DNA of 64,000 nucleotides from Actinomycetaceae bacterium. Lineage in GTDB: Bacteria; Actinomycetota; Actinomycetes; Actinomycetales; Actinomycetaceae. The position numbers were made by a program, and so were the translations under genes. Of this stretch, positions 39,700-48,124 are shown piece by piece. The DNA is taken from assembly GCA_028724905.1 (NCBI GenBank), contig JAQYTG010000018.1, positions 347,878 to 411,877 on the forward strand, in the 5' to 3' direction. A model generated the notes under the pieces. The model saw only the letters and a list, made by a program, of their open reading frames with translations. It had not been told where the DNA came from and ran no database searches. The stretch's first letter is position 1; the number at the start of each line of letters is the position of its first letter.

Positions 39700-40008
39700 G
39701 TGCGAAACCGTCAGAGAGTGCGAAACCTCAGATATATTTCCCTTCTTGGCGCCTCCTGTACGGGCGCAGGCTTATGCGGGCGCGGGATACTGCTGGATAT
39801 ACAGGATGCTGGGTCTAAAGGCGCAGGCCGTAAGCGCGGATCTATACAGGAGCGGGGCGATAGCGTGGGCTTATATGGGCGCGTTATAAAGGAGCAGCCT
39901 ATACAGCCAGCCACGGGCAATTACCGCTAGGCTGTGCAATCGAGAGATGCAATCACACAGCGCCATCACATAGCACAATCACGGCAATCACGCGGCGCAC
40001 TCATGGCA

Positions 40009-40060
40009 GTGGCCAGTTTCATCAATACGGACGTGAGTCTGAGTCGATGAAACTGGCCAC
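40009..40060. terminator. 15-bp perfect-stem hairpin between convergent genes
   Basis: gtggccagtttcatc ... gatgaaactggccac. Confidence 0.65.
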
Positions 40061-40264
40061 GTATGCTATTTACCGCGTCACCTCTCACCTTTTTACTGGC
40101 GCACTGATACTCTAGCGCCGTTGTTACTAGCGTGCGTTACTGGTTGCTGTTAGCGTGAACGCACAACGCTGCCGTACTGGCACGTGATGCCACCTGTACG
40201 CTGCTATTAGCACTGCGCCACTGAGGCCTCTATGAGGAGACCGCTCTTCATGCGCGCCGCACAT

Positions 40265-40720
40265 TCAGGCAGCTGCCTCTTCGGAGTCGGATGCATCAAT
40301 CACTTTCTGCACTCCAGCGTGAGAAACGGCAACCTTGCGCGGTTTGGATTCTTCAGCCACCGGAATGGTGAGGGTGAGCACACCGTCGGTGTAGTCAGCC
40401 GTGATCTTTCCGGTGTCCAGCCCATAGCCTAAGTTGAGCTGCCGAGCAAATGTACCCACAAAGCGCTCGCGCGACAGCCACTTAATGCTGTCACTTTTCT
40501 CCGATTCACGCGACGCACGAACCGTCAGCGTATTTTGATCAATATCAATATCTATAGATTCCGGATCCACTCCAGGCATATCAAATTTCGCTACAAAATT
40601 GTCGTCTGTGCGATACAAATCCATGCCCATGCTAGAACCTGTGGAAGCGGCGCGCATTGCCTCATTCATCGCGTGCTCAATACCGCGGAACGGGTCATTC
40701 ATAAACATTGCCATAGTCAT
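40265..40720 (-). CDS. Hsp20/alpha-crystallin family small heat shock protein
   Basis: DNFVAKFDMPGVDPESIDIDIDQNTLTVRASRE...ERFVGTFARQLNLGYGLDTGKITADYTDGVLTLTIPVAEESKPRKV. Confidence 0.95.
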   Translation of the reverse strand: MTMAMFMNDPFRGIEHAMNEAMRAASTGSSMGMDLYRTDDNFVAKFDMPGVDPESIDIDIDQNTLTVRASRESEKSDSIKWLSRERFVGTFARQLNLGYGLDTGKITADYTDGVLTLTIPVAEESKPRKVAVSHAGVQKVIDASDSEEAAA

Positions 40721-40828
40721 CACTCCATTCATAACTGCGGGGCTGGCGAGTTTGACGATTCCAGCTCGCCGGTTTCCCGATCTGCTTACAACAACGCAAG
40801 AGTTGAGTTTTTATTCCACATATTTTAT

Positions 40829-40849
40829 TGAGTCTTATACACTCAATTT
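40829..40849. promoter_or_regulatory. HAIR-like (HspR-type) inverted repeat upstream of hsp20
   Basis: attgagt-cttatac-actcaat, close to the HAIR consensus CTTGAGT-N7-ACTCAAG. Confidence 0.7.
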
Positions 40850-41203
40850 TTCCGCCTTACAAAATACTTCGCGCAATAACGAAGCTACCTAGAAAACACA
40901 GCACACTAAAGCAAGCGACACAATTCGCCAGCTCAGTTGCATCAATCCACTAACGGAGTGCATCCCTATCCCAGCAAATTCTCCTCAGCGCTCCAGCAGT
41001 ACTTCCCTCGCACGCCTGCAGCGTACATCTCTACCCCACGCACATTTTTCCCGCACACATCTTTACGTCTACAAACTTGCTATGTCCGCAAACTCGCCCC
41101 TCAGCGCACACCACGTTGGATGTGCGAGCAGGCAGCGAACCCTTATACCCGCCCAACCATATCTCAACGCGCATCTAGCCAGAAAGACCAATAGAATGGC
41201 CAC

Positions 41204-41695
41204 ATGAACACGATGCACTTACCACAACCACACTTTGAGCATGAGCACTCTGAGAATGGACGCGCTGGTCATAGACGCTCGGAGCACGAGTACTCTGAGC
41301 ACGAGTACAGCTCTCAGATGACCGCGCATAATCAAGCCAACACACATCCCGTCGTCGTCGCCGTCAATCTTATGGGTGACGCTGTGGGCGCTGGATTAGG
41401 GCGCGCTCATTGGATGGGGATAGCTACGGTAGCAAATGACGTCATCACCAGTTGGGACGAGTACGAAGTAGCCTGGGATATCTGGCACGATCAAGGCCCT
41501 GAGGGAAGCCACCATGCGCGCATCGTGAGATTTCTGCGCGAGCACGGGGTACAAGCCGTCGTCACCGGCCATGCAGGCCCACCAATGGTCAATACCATGC
41601 TCAAACTCGGCGTCTTGCCACTGCTAGGAGCCTCCGGCTCTGCCCGAGACGCCGCACGTGCCGGCGCTCACGAATGGCTCAAGCAGCAAGGCTAA
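41204..41695 (+). CDS. NifX/NifB-type dinitrogenase iron-molybdenum cofactor domain protein with His/Glu-rich N-terminus
   Basis: VVVAVNLMGDAVGAGLGRAHWMGIATV...VQAVVTGHAGPPMVNTMLKLGV. Confidence 0.8.
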   Translation: MNTMHLPQPHFEHEHSENGRAGHRRSEHEYSEHEYSSQMTAHNQANTHPVVVAVNLMGDAVGAGLGRAHWMGIATVANDVITSWDEYEVAWDIWHDQGPEGSHHARIVRFLREHGVQAVVTGHAGPPMVNTMLKLGVLPLLGASGSARDAARAGAHEWLKQQG

Positions 41696-42179
41696 AGAAG
41701 ATAATGACGATCACGTTTGCTCTTTTAGAGCGATAGTGCCAGTGAGCTAATTTTAACCACTGGGCGATAATTTCTAGTCAGTCACTTTAGCTACTGGGGT
41801 GATAGTGCTCGGTCAGACCGACATTATCTCCCTCCCCATAAGCCAACCCATAAGCCAAAACAGCAAGAGCCAGCCAACATCACATCTGAATTCGTAAGGA
41901 GATCAGTTTTCTGGAGCCCATGCTTCGCATCCAATTATGCGCCGCAATCAAGCCGATAATTTTTCTCCTTATCCGCTTCCTCTCGTCACCCCAGAAGGCC
42001 CAAAATACGATAGTCACGAACACTTATTTTTTGAGTCACGATGATCGAAAACTTGTGATACGAATACACACATTGAACGCTTCTAAATATACGACCCCTG
42101 AGCATGGCTAGCTCTGTTTGAGCCAAACATTCTTTGTCTAACTTCCTCCTATCTTCCCACAATTCAATGTCGCTATTTG

Positions 42180-42274
42180 TAAGCCCACTTCGGCCCTTCA
42201 ATGAGCACTGCGCCTTTTGCATTCAACCTATCTTTGAGTAGACTATCTGCAATCCTAGGTAAATACCTCGCCAT
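42180..42274 (-). pseudogene. N-terminal remnant of a P-loop (AAA/DUF4143-type) ATPase
   Basis: Reads MARYLPRIADSLLKDRLNAKGAVLIEGPKWAYK*; truncated where Walker A (GPKWxGKTT) is expected. Confidence 0.55.
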
Positions 42275-42340
42275 TTCCCCCTCCAACAAATAACGCTTCA
42301 ATAGGCTCTATTATCAGTAGAATCAAGCATTTTCGCGATT

Positions 42341-42455
42341 TCATTCAAGTGATTGGCGGGTTTTCATTCAAGTATTTGGCGGGTTTTCATTCAAGTATTT
42401 GGCGCAACTTCGTTCAAGTAATTGGAGATTTTTCGCTCAAGTTTGTGGCATTTTT
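42341..42455. repeat. 23-bp direct repeats, 5 contiguous degenerate units (iteron-like or multi-copy IS end)
   Basis: tcattcaagtgattggcgggttt / tcattcaagtatttggcgggttt / tcattcaagtatttggcgcaact / tcgttcaagtaattggagatttt / tcgctcaagtttgtggcattttt. Confidence 0.92.
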
Positions 42456-42751
42456 ATTCTTTATGCTTTTTCTGTGCATCCAGACTGAATCCATCAACCT
42501 GCATGGCAGTTGAAACACGAGTATAGACGTATGCCTTTGCTCTTGGTTTCTCGCTCATTTCTTTTTCCCACCTTGGTGTTGTTGTTAATCATCGTGAGTA
42601 TAGTACAACTCCAGAATGTGAACATTTCAAGGTTTCTGGGAAAGATGTCGGCCATTTTTAAAAATTTCTGCATACCTTTTTTGAGCTTTCCGACCTGCAT
42701 TACAGTACAACAACAAAATAATCGCTGTATCACTAAAATGTCAAAAAGTTT

Positions 42752-42863
42752 CTGTATATAATATCAGTAATTTACTGTATATAATATCGTTTGGACATTG
42801 TATGAACAAATACACAAATGCGATTCCGCTGTGCTGTTTCCGCGTTATTGATATTATATACAG
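42752..42863. repeat. 14-mer CTGTATATAATATC: two direct copies and one inverted copy
   Basis: 42752-42765 and 42775-42788 direct, 42850-42863 inverted (gatattatatacag). Confidence 0.9.
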
Positions 42864-42923
42864 AAAAAGATATGAGCAAATTTTTATATTCACTGAGTGC
42901 CGGCAGGTACCAGGAAGCAAAAA

Positions 42924-42945
42924 AGCAGGACCCGCAGGTCCTGCT
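42924..42945. terminator. Hairpin agcaggacc-cgca-ggtcctgct downstream of the acetyltransferase remnant
   Basis: 9-bp perfect stem; loop and stem nearly identical to the hairpin at 44063. Confidence 0.7.
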
Positions 42946-42998
42946 CTAGATTCTAATCTGTTCGAGTAAATTGGAATTTATAAGATATGTGATAAACC

Positions 42999-43560
42999 TC
43001 ATTCTTCCACCTTATGTGGGATGATTCTTGCTGGTACACCAACAGCCGTACAATTTGATGGAATATCATTGACAACTACGGCATTTGCACCTATTTTCAC
43101 ATTGTCGCCTATCGTAACACTACCAATTATTTTAGCACCTGCGCCAATAAATACATTATCACCTATGGTTGCAGATTTATTGTTCTCACCTTGCGCTATT
43201 GTAACCTGTTGATGAATAGTGCAGTTTTTGCCAATTTTTGCATAGTGAGATATAATAATTCCATTTAGATGGTGCGGCAAATTTGGTTTTGAAGCAAATT
43301 GCGCACCGCTGTTCAAGTTTGTGCCCATTGATGCATTGGCAAAGGCATCGGAACGTTTTATCCTAAATAAATACCAAAGACGAACAAGTGTGCTTTTTTT
43401 TTGAATTGGGATTTACAACTTCTTCTCGCATTTTCCAGTAACCTTTGCCATTATAATGCTGAATTAGACCCAACATAAACGAATAAAAATTGAACCCATC
43501 TTTCTTTTCTTGTATTCGCCCTAAAGGTGTCTTTTTCATTTTACTCCTCCACATACATAT
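42999..43560 (-). pseudogene. Serine acetyltransferase-like (hexapeptide-repeat) gene split by a frameshift at a 9-nt homopolymer
   Basis: ORFs 43363..43605 (MKKTPLGRIQEKKDG...) and 42999..43328 (hexapeptide repeats TIGDNVFIGAGAKIIG) join in another frame as ...KSTLVRLWYLFRIKRSDAFANASMGTNLNSG. Confidence 0.75.
43396..43404. repeat. Homopolymer T9 (A9 on coding strand) at the frameshift site
   Basis: tgtgcttttttttt-gaattggg. Confidence 0.95.
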
Positions 43561-43635
43561 GTATTTGTTCAATAATTCATGGTTTATCGAACTGTTTACA
43601 CACATACTTTTCCAGTATCATTGTACCATAAGGGG

Positions 43636-44036
43636 GAAGTATCAGACATCTATATTCAAAAAGATGTGTCCAGCCAGAACTTCTGGAAATCTGGCTGAGC
43701 GACATCCTCACAGTATTGGGTATTATTTCAAACAGTAAGCAATTAGATGTTGTTTTGTATGTCATGGCACACATCAAACAGAGCGATAATACATTTGTCG
43801 GTTCTTATGACAAGATTGCAAGAGAATGTGGAGTGTCAAAAAGAACGGTTATCACAACAATGAAAAGTTGTTAGAGGTTGATTTTATCAGAAGAGTACAA
43901 AACGGTTATTACCAAATAAACCCAAAGTATATTCTCAAGGGGCAATGAGAATAAATGTAGGATGGTTATTGACTATTACAACACACTTGATTCTTACCCT
44001 AAGAATGATGGAAAGAAAGACCCAAACGAAAATTGA
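43636..44036 (+). pseudogene. Decayed RepL-type plasmid replication protein gene (multiple frameshifts)
   Basis: Concatenated frames read EVSDIYIQKDVSSQNFW..EIWLSDILTVLGIISNSKQLDVVLYVMAHIKQSDNTFVGSYDKIARECGVSKRTVITTMK..KLLEVDFIRRVQNGYYQINPKYILKG..NENKCRMVIDYYNTLDSYPKNDGKKDPNEN*. Confidence 0.7.
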
Positions 44037-44062
44037 TATGAGAGAATTTATAAAAACAGTGA

Positions 44063-44086
44063 AGGCAGGACCCGCAGGTTCTGCCT
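44063..44086. terminator. Hairpin aggcaggacc-cgca-ggttctgcct followed by a T-rich tract
   Basis: Stem-loop followed by tttcgttttt on the plus strand, between the RepL remnant and the convergent methyltransferase. Confidence 0.75.
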
Positions 44087-44093
44087 TTCGTTT

Positions 44094-45986
44094 TTAATCT
44101 CTCAGCATTCCAAAGTGTCTGAATGCATCCATGATTGCTGCCTCTTTTTCGGGTGGGCAAATGAGTTCTTTGCTCTTACCCTCACCGATGTTGTAATTGT
44201 CTCGTTTCTCAAAACCGCACTTGTCCTTAATCTGGGCAATGTACAGGGAGGAGACCTTCAGACCGTATTTCTCCAAGATGTATGCCTTTATCTCGGAATA
44301 GGTGGCAGTGGATGATGCTCTGCCTTGCAGGTCCTCAACATTCACATCAAACTTGATTCGCTCGTAGACATCTTTCCGGCTTAAAAGGATTACAGTCTCC
44401 ACATGGTGTGTATGCGGGAAGAGATCGAGCACCTCGAAGCTCTCTATACTCCATCCGGCTGCCGCAAACACCCCCACATCACGAGCCATCGCTGCCGGAT
44501 CACAGCTGACTAACATCACTCGCTGCACGCCCCGATCTTGTGCAATCACCTGGGCGGTGGCTATGCCTAAACCAGCTCTCGGGGGATCGGCAATCACTAG
44601 TTCAGGGTGCACCTGCTCAAGCGCGTGGCGTACTGCCTGCGCATCTATCCAGCTCTGGTGAGCGTGTGCCCACGGATAATGGGCGAGGTTGCCCACAGCA
44701 TCTGCTACCGCCGACTCAGATCCCTCTAAGGTGAGCAACTGCCCGCTCTTTCCAATAGCTCGCGCCACTGGCAGCGAAAACAGCCCCGCCCCTGCGAAGA
44801 GCTCCAACACGCGCTCTCCCCCAGCCAACTCAGCGGCGCGCATCACCCGTGAAAGCAGCGCGCTCGGAGCCGACGAATGAACCTGCCAAAACCCCGACGG
44901 GGAGAGATCGTACTCGTAGAGCGTATGCCCATCCGAAGCACGCTCACGGAGCCGATATGGCTTCTCCGTCGCTGCCAGATCTATCCGCTCTGGCAGCGCT
45001 GCCAGCTCTGACACCCCCGATAAAGTATCGAGCTGTGACGAGCATGATGGGCGTGACGGGAGCACCCACACCGCCTCGCGGCGAGACTTATTGACGCGCG
45101 CACGAGCTCCTTTCGGAGCCCTAGCCAGCGCTACTACCACATTTGCCCCACTGGCGGGAGCCACCACGTGAAGCCGTGTACCTGGCGTAATGATTCGATC
45201 CCACAGGTTGCCAAAGAGATCGAGCGATTCTAACTCCCGCACAGCCAGCGGCATATCCGCCAGTGGTATTAGTTCATGGCTATGCTCACGGTACATCCCC
45301 ACGCCAGTTTCCATTTTCACCACGTCGAAGCGGGTACGAGTATGCCAGCCTGCCCCAGCAGGGCGAGCGCTATCCTCATCAAGGTCAGCACAATCCCCGT
45401 CAAGGCGAGCATAGCCTCCGTCGAGGTGAGCACGCTCCCGTGCTATGCCGAGATACTCCTGTGTACCGCGCCCCTCAACCGTGCCGCTCTTCTCAGCTGT
45501 ACTGCCATCCCCACCGGCGCAATCATCGGGCACCTGGGCACCTCCATCACCATCGGGCTCAATGGAGCGAGCACTCATATCACGCCCTGCAAGCTGCTGG
45601 GCCAGAGCGTCTCCGCCGATACGCTCCACCTGCGTAGCCACCACTCTCCCTTTGAGCTCGCGTTGAAAATCCAAGGATATATGCCCAAAATCCGCAGCCC
45701 CACTGGCACCAGCTGCACCGGCTGGCCACAAGTGCTCTCGGCGATGCGGTGAGGCTTCCAGTACGTTTTCCACCACGGCTAAACGGAAGCGTTTTTTGCG
45801 CTCAGTGATGCGCACCCGCACGTATTCTCCAGGAATGCCTCCGCGCACAAATACCACCTGGCCGTCGCTCTGACGCCCGACGCATAGCCCTCCATGCGCA
45901 ATATCATTAAGTCGCAGATCTACAAGCTGCCCCTCGTGGATACGCCGCCCCTCAGATTCGCCGTTGTCTTTGCCGTCACTCACCAT
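44094..45986 (-). CDS. TRAM-domain class I SAM-dependent RNA methyltransferase (RlmD/TrmA-like) with foreign-looking 93-aa C-terminal extension
   Basis: GFWQVHSSAPSALLSRVM, ELFAGAGLFSLPVA, VIADPPRAGLG, VSCDPAAMARD motifs; tail KDVYERIKFDVNVEDLQGRASSTATYSEIKAYILEKYGLKVSSLYIAQIKDKCGFEKRDNYN. Confidence 0.9.
   Translation of the reverse strand: MVSDGKDNGESEGRRIHEGQLVDLRLNDIAHGGLCVGRQSDGQVVFVRGGIPGEYVRVRITERKKRFRLAVVENVLEASPHRREHLWPAGAAGASGAADFGHISLDFQRELKGRVVATQVERIGGDALAQQLAGRDMSARSIEPDGDGGAQVPDDCAGGDGSTAEKSGTVEGRGTQEYLGIARERAHLDGGYARLDGDCADLDEDSARPAGAGWHTRTRFDVVKMETGVGMYREHSHELIPLADMPLAVRELESLDLFGNLWDRIITPGTRLHVVAPASGANVVVALARAPKGARARVNKSRREAVWVLPSRPSCSSQLDTLSGVSELAALPERIDLAATEKPYRLRERASDGHTLYEYDLSPSGFWQVHSSAPSALLSRVMRAAELAGGERVLELFAGAGLFSLPVARAIGKSGQLLTLEGSESAVADAVGNLAHYPWAHAHQSWIDAQAVRHALEQVHPELVIADPPRAGLGIATAQVIAQDRGVQRVMLVSCDPAAMARDVGVFAAAGWSIESFEVLDLFPHTHHVETVILLSRKDVYERIKFDVNVEDLQGRASSTATYSEIKAYILEKYGLKVSSLYIAQIKDKCGFEKRDNYNIGEGKSKELICPPEKEAAIMDAFRHFGMLRD
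45360..45443 (-). repeat. 21-bp in-frame tandem repeat (4 degenerate units) in the methyltransferase gene
   Basis: agggcgagcgctatcctcatc / aaggtcagcacaatccccgtc / aaggcgagcatagcctccgtc / gaggtgagcacgctcccgtgc. Confidence 0.85.
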
Positions 45987-46188
45987 AGTTCCTTAACCCT
46001 ACTGCTAGATCTGCCACCACCTACGCCACCGTCAGCCTCTACATCTGCCGTTACTCACCATTTTTCCAGTCTCTGCGAGCGTCCCTCCATCTGTGCAGCT
46101 CCACCACACCCTGGCAGCATCCCCAGTATCCCCGATGGCCAGGCAGAGCTCTGCGTACCGTCAGCTCCACTGCAGGCGTCAGCATCGC

Positions 46189-48081
46189 CTAGCCAGCAGC
46201 AGTTAGTTCCTGATTCTCGTTGGTTTCGTTGGCCTCTGCGTCAGCCTCATTTTCGGCGTCGTCACGCGCTGATTCAATCCGGTAAGGAACCTCCGTCACC
46301 ATCACCCCTGATTCCAGTTCCAGTTGGGACACAATCGAGGGAGTTGTGTGCCGCACGAAGAAGCGCTCCCACGATCCAGTAGAGATGACTTTCGGAATGT
46401 ACACCATAACGACGTCTCTCGGGTGCATCGCCCGAAAAGCTCGTATAAATTCAATCACCGGCCCTCGCACTGCCCCTGCTGGCGTGCCCACTACGGTGAG
46501 TGCCACCGGTATTTTACGGGCGATCCACTCTTTGCGCAGCGCGCGAGTACGCTCTGGATCGACGTCTACGCACAACGCCTGCAGCGGCGAACCCCGATTA
46601 GCCCGCGCCCAGTCGAGCGTCTTCAAGGTGGGCAAATCGAGATGATCGACGAGCACAAAAGAATACACCCTCGTGGGGATCACGCGCCCTATTGCCCCCT
46701 CTTCGTCTGCGAGCACCTCATTGATTTTCCCTAAGCCCTTTCGGTGTACGACTAGGAAAAGTACCGGCACGACGAGGCTCAAAACGGCCGCCCCAAACCA
46801 CCAAGGCTGAACGATCACGACGCATATCAACCCAGCTAGCAAAAACAAACCATAGCCACGGTATGCCCACAGGGCTTTTCTGGCAGCACTGCGCTCCAGG
46901 GCGTCGACAGAATCGTTGAGAATAGATCGGGAACGCTCCACCATCGCACCGCTCATCGTGAACCCGAAGAAAAATGCAATCACGATAAAAATCATGGCCA
47001 GCGATCGAGTGGAATCCAGAAACCACGAAATCACCGCAGCTAAAAGAGCAACGATCAAAACGATCAGACGCCGAGGAGTCACGGAATCTTGGGCAGCTAG
47101 CCGCCGTGGCAGCAGCCCGTCAATAGCCAATTCCCGCAAAACTCGCGGCAATTGCCGATAGGCAGCTACAGCTACTGAAATACCCGTCAGCATGAATAAA
47201 ACAGCCATCACGGTGCGGCCAGGAGTGCCGAGCAACGCATACGTTATGGAAAGAGCCGGCAGGCCAAGCCGCCGCCCAGGCAATTGCAGTTCCACCACAA
47301 AATAGAGCGTGACGGCGATGAGCACCAGCATCGGAACCAGCACCGTGAGCATTCGCTTCGTCGGCACCCGCCGCCGCGAGGGAACTGCCATCACTCGCTC
47401 GCTGACGGCATAGATCACAGCTGCTGGGAAACACCCCCCTAGCGCAGATTCCAGATAGGGAAAATATCTACCTGAGACGGCGTCTGCTTTGAACGCATCT
47501 TCGCGGGCAAGCAGAATATCGGCGAAATTTACAGCTCCGCGAAACTCTTGAATGAGCCCCCATGCCAACACCACTGATAGCCCTAGAATGCCCAGAAACG
47601 CCAAAACTCTCGGCCAGCGAAGCCCTTGGCCGGTTTTGCCCAGAATTGTAGGAATAGCCAGAACTAATACCAGCACCACCGCCAGCGGATTCGCCCAATG
47701 CCCAAGCCGTACGATCGTATTGAGCGCCGTCACCACTAATTCCACTCCAAGCAAGACGAGCAAGCCGTGAAGCAAAATTTTTGCGGCACCTGCCAGTACT
47801 CCCGCCCATGCCCCGATATAGCGGGTGGCAAGTTGGTGCGTGCTACGCCTCGGAGTGAACGCCGTGACGCCATTCACCGCCAAGCAGGTGAGCGCAAAGG
47901 CCACCAGCCCCACGGCCATCGTCAGGAAGAGCACGCTATTTGCCCGCCCCACTGAAAATGCCCGCAGAATAACTTGCGGCGTAATCAACGTAGCGAGTGC
48001 AATCGCCGTGAGGCTCGCCGTCACCGACACTGATCGTGGTACCCGTGAGGTGCTGTACTGCCGTGTTTTTTTCAACATCAA
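46189..48081 (-). CDS. APC family permease / amino acid transporter-like protein
   Basis: 630-aa polytopic protein with cytosolic C-terminal domain, typical neighbour of trkA pairs in actinobacteria. Confidence 0.85.
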   Translation of the reverse strand: MMLKKTRQYSTSRVPRSVSVTASLTAIALATLITPQVILRAFSVGRANSVLFLTMAVGLVAFALTCLAVNGVTAFTPRRSTHQLATRYIGAWAGVLAGAAKILLHGLLVLLGVELVVTALNTIVRLGHWANPLAVVLVLVLAIPTILGKTGQGLRWPRVLAFLGILGLSVVLAWGLIQEFRGAVNFADILLAREDAFKADAVSGRYFPYLESALGGCFPAAVIYAVSERVMAVPSRRRVPTKRMLTVLVPMLVLIAVTLYFVVELQLPGRRLGLPALSITYALLGTPGRTVMAVLFMLTGISVAVAAYRQLPRVLRELAIDGLLPRRLAAQDSVTPRRLIVLIVALLAAVISWFLDSTRSLAMIFIVIAFFFGFTMSGAMVERSRSILNDSVDALERSAARKALWAYRGYGLFLLAGLICVVIVQPWWFGAAVLSLVVPVLFLVVHRKGLGKINEVLADEEGAIGRVIPTRVYSFVLVDHLDLPTLKTLDWARANRGSPLQALCVDVDPERTRALRKEWIARKIPVALTVVGTPAGAVRGPVIEFIRAFRAMHPRDVVMVYIPKVISTGSWERFFVRHTTPSIVSQLELESGVMVTEVPYRIESARDDAENEADAEANETNENQELTAAG

Positions 48082-48124
48082 GAATAGGTTACGCTTTTCA
48101 GCCGTTTAAGGTAACGTCGATTGC

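Noticed and set aside
42341-42455. 23-bp repeats considered as a CRISPR array
   Set aside because: Units are contiguous without unique spacers and degenerate progressively; no cas genes nearby.
42494-42761. ORFs 42494..42733 (-) and 42510..42761 (+) in the AT-rich island
   Set aside because: Mutually overlapping antisense ORFs without recognised homology; left unannotated.
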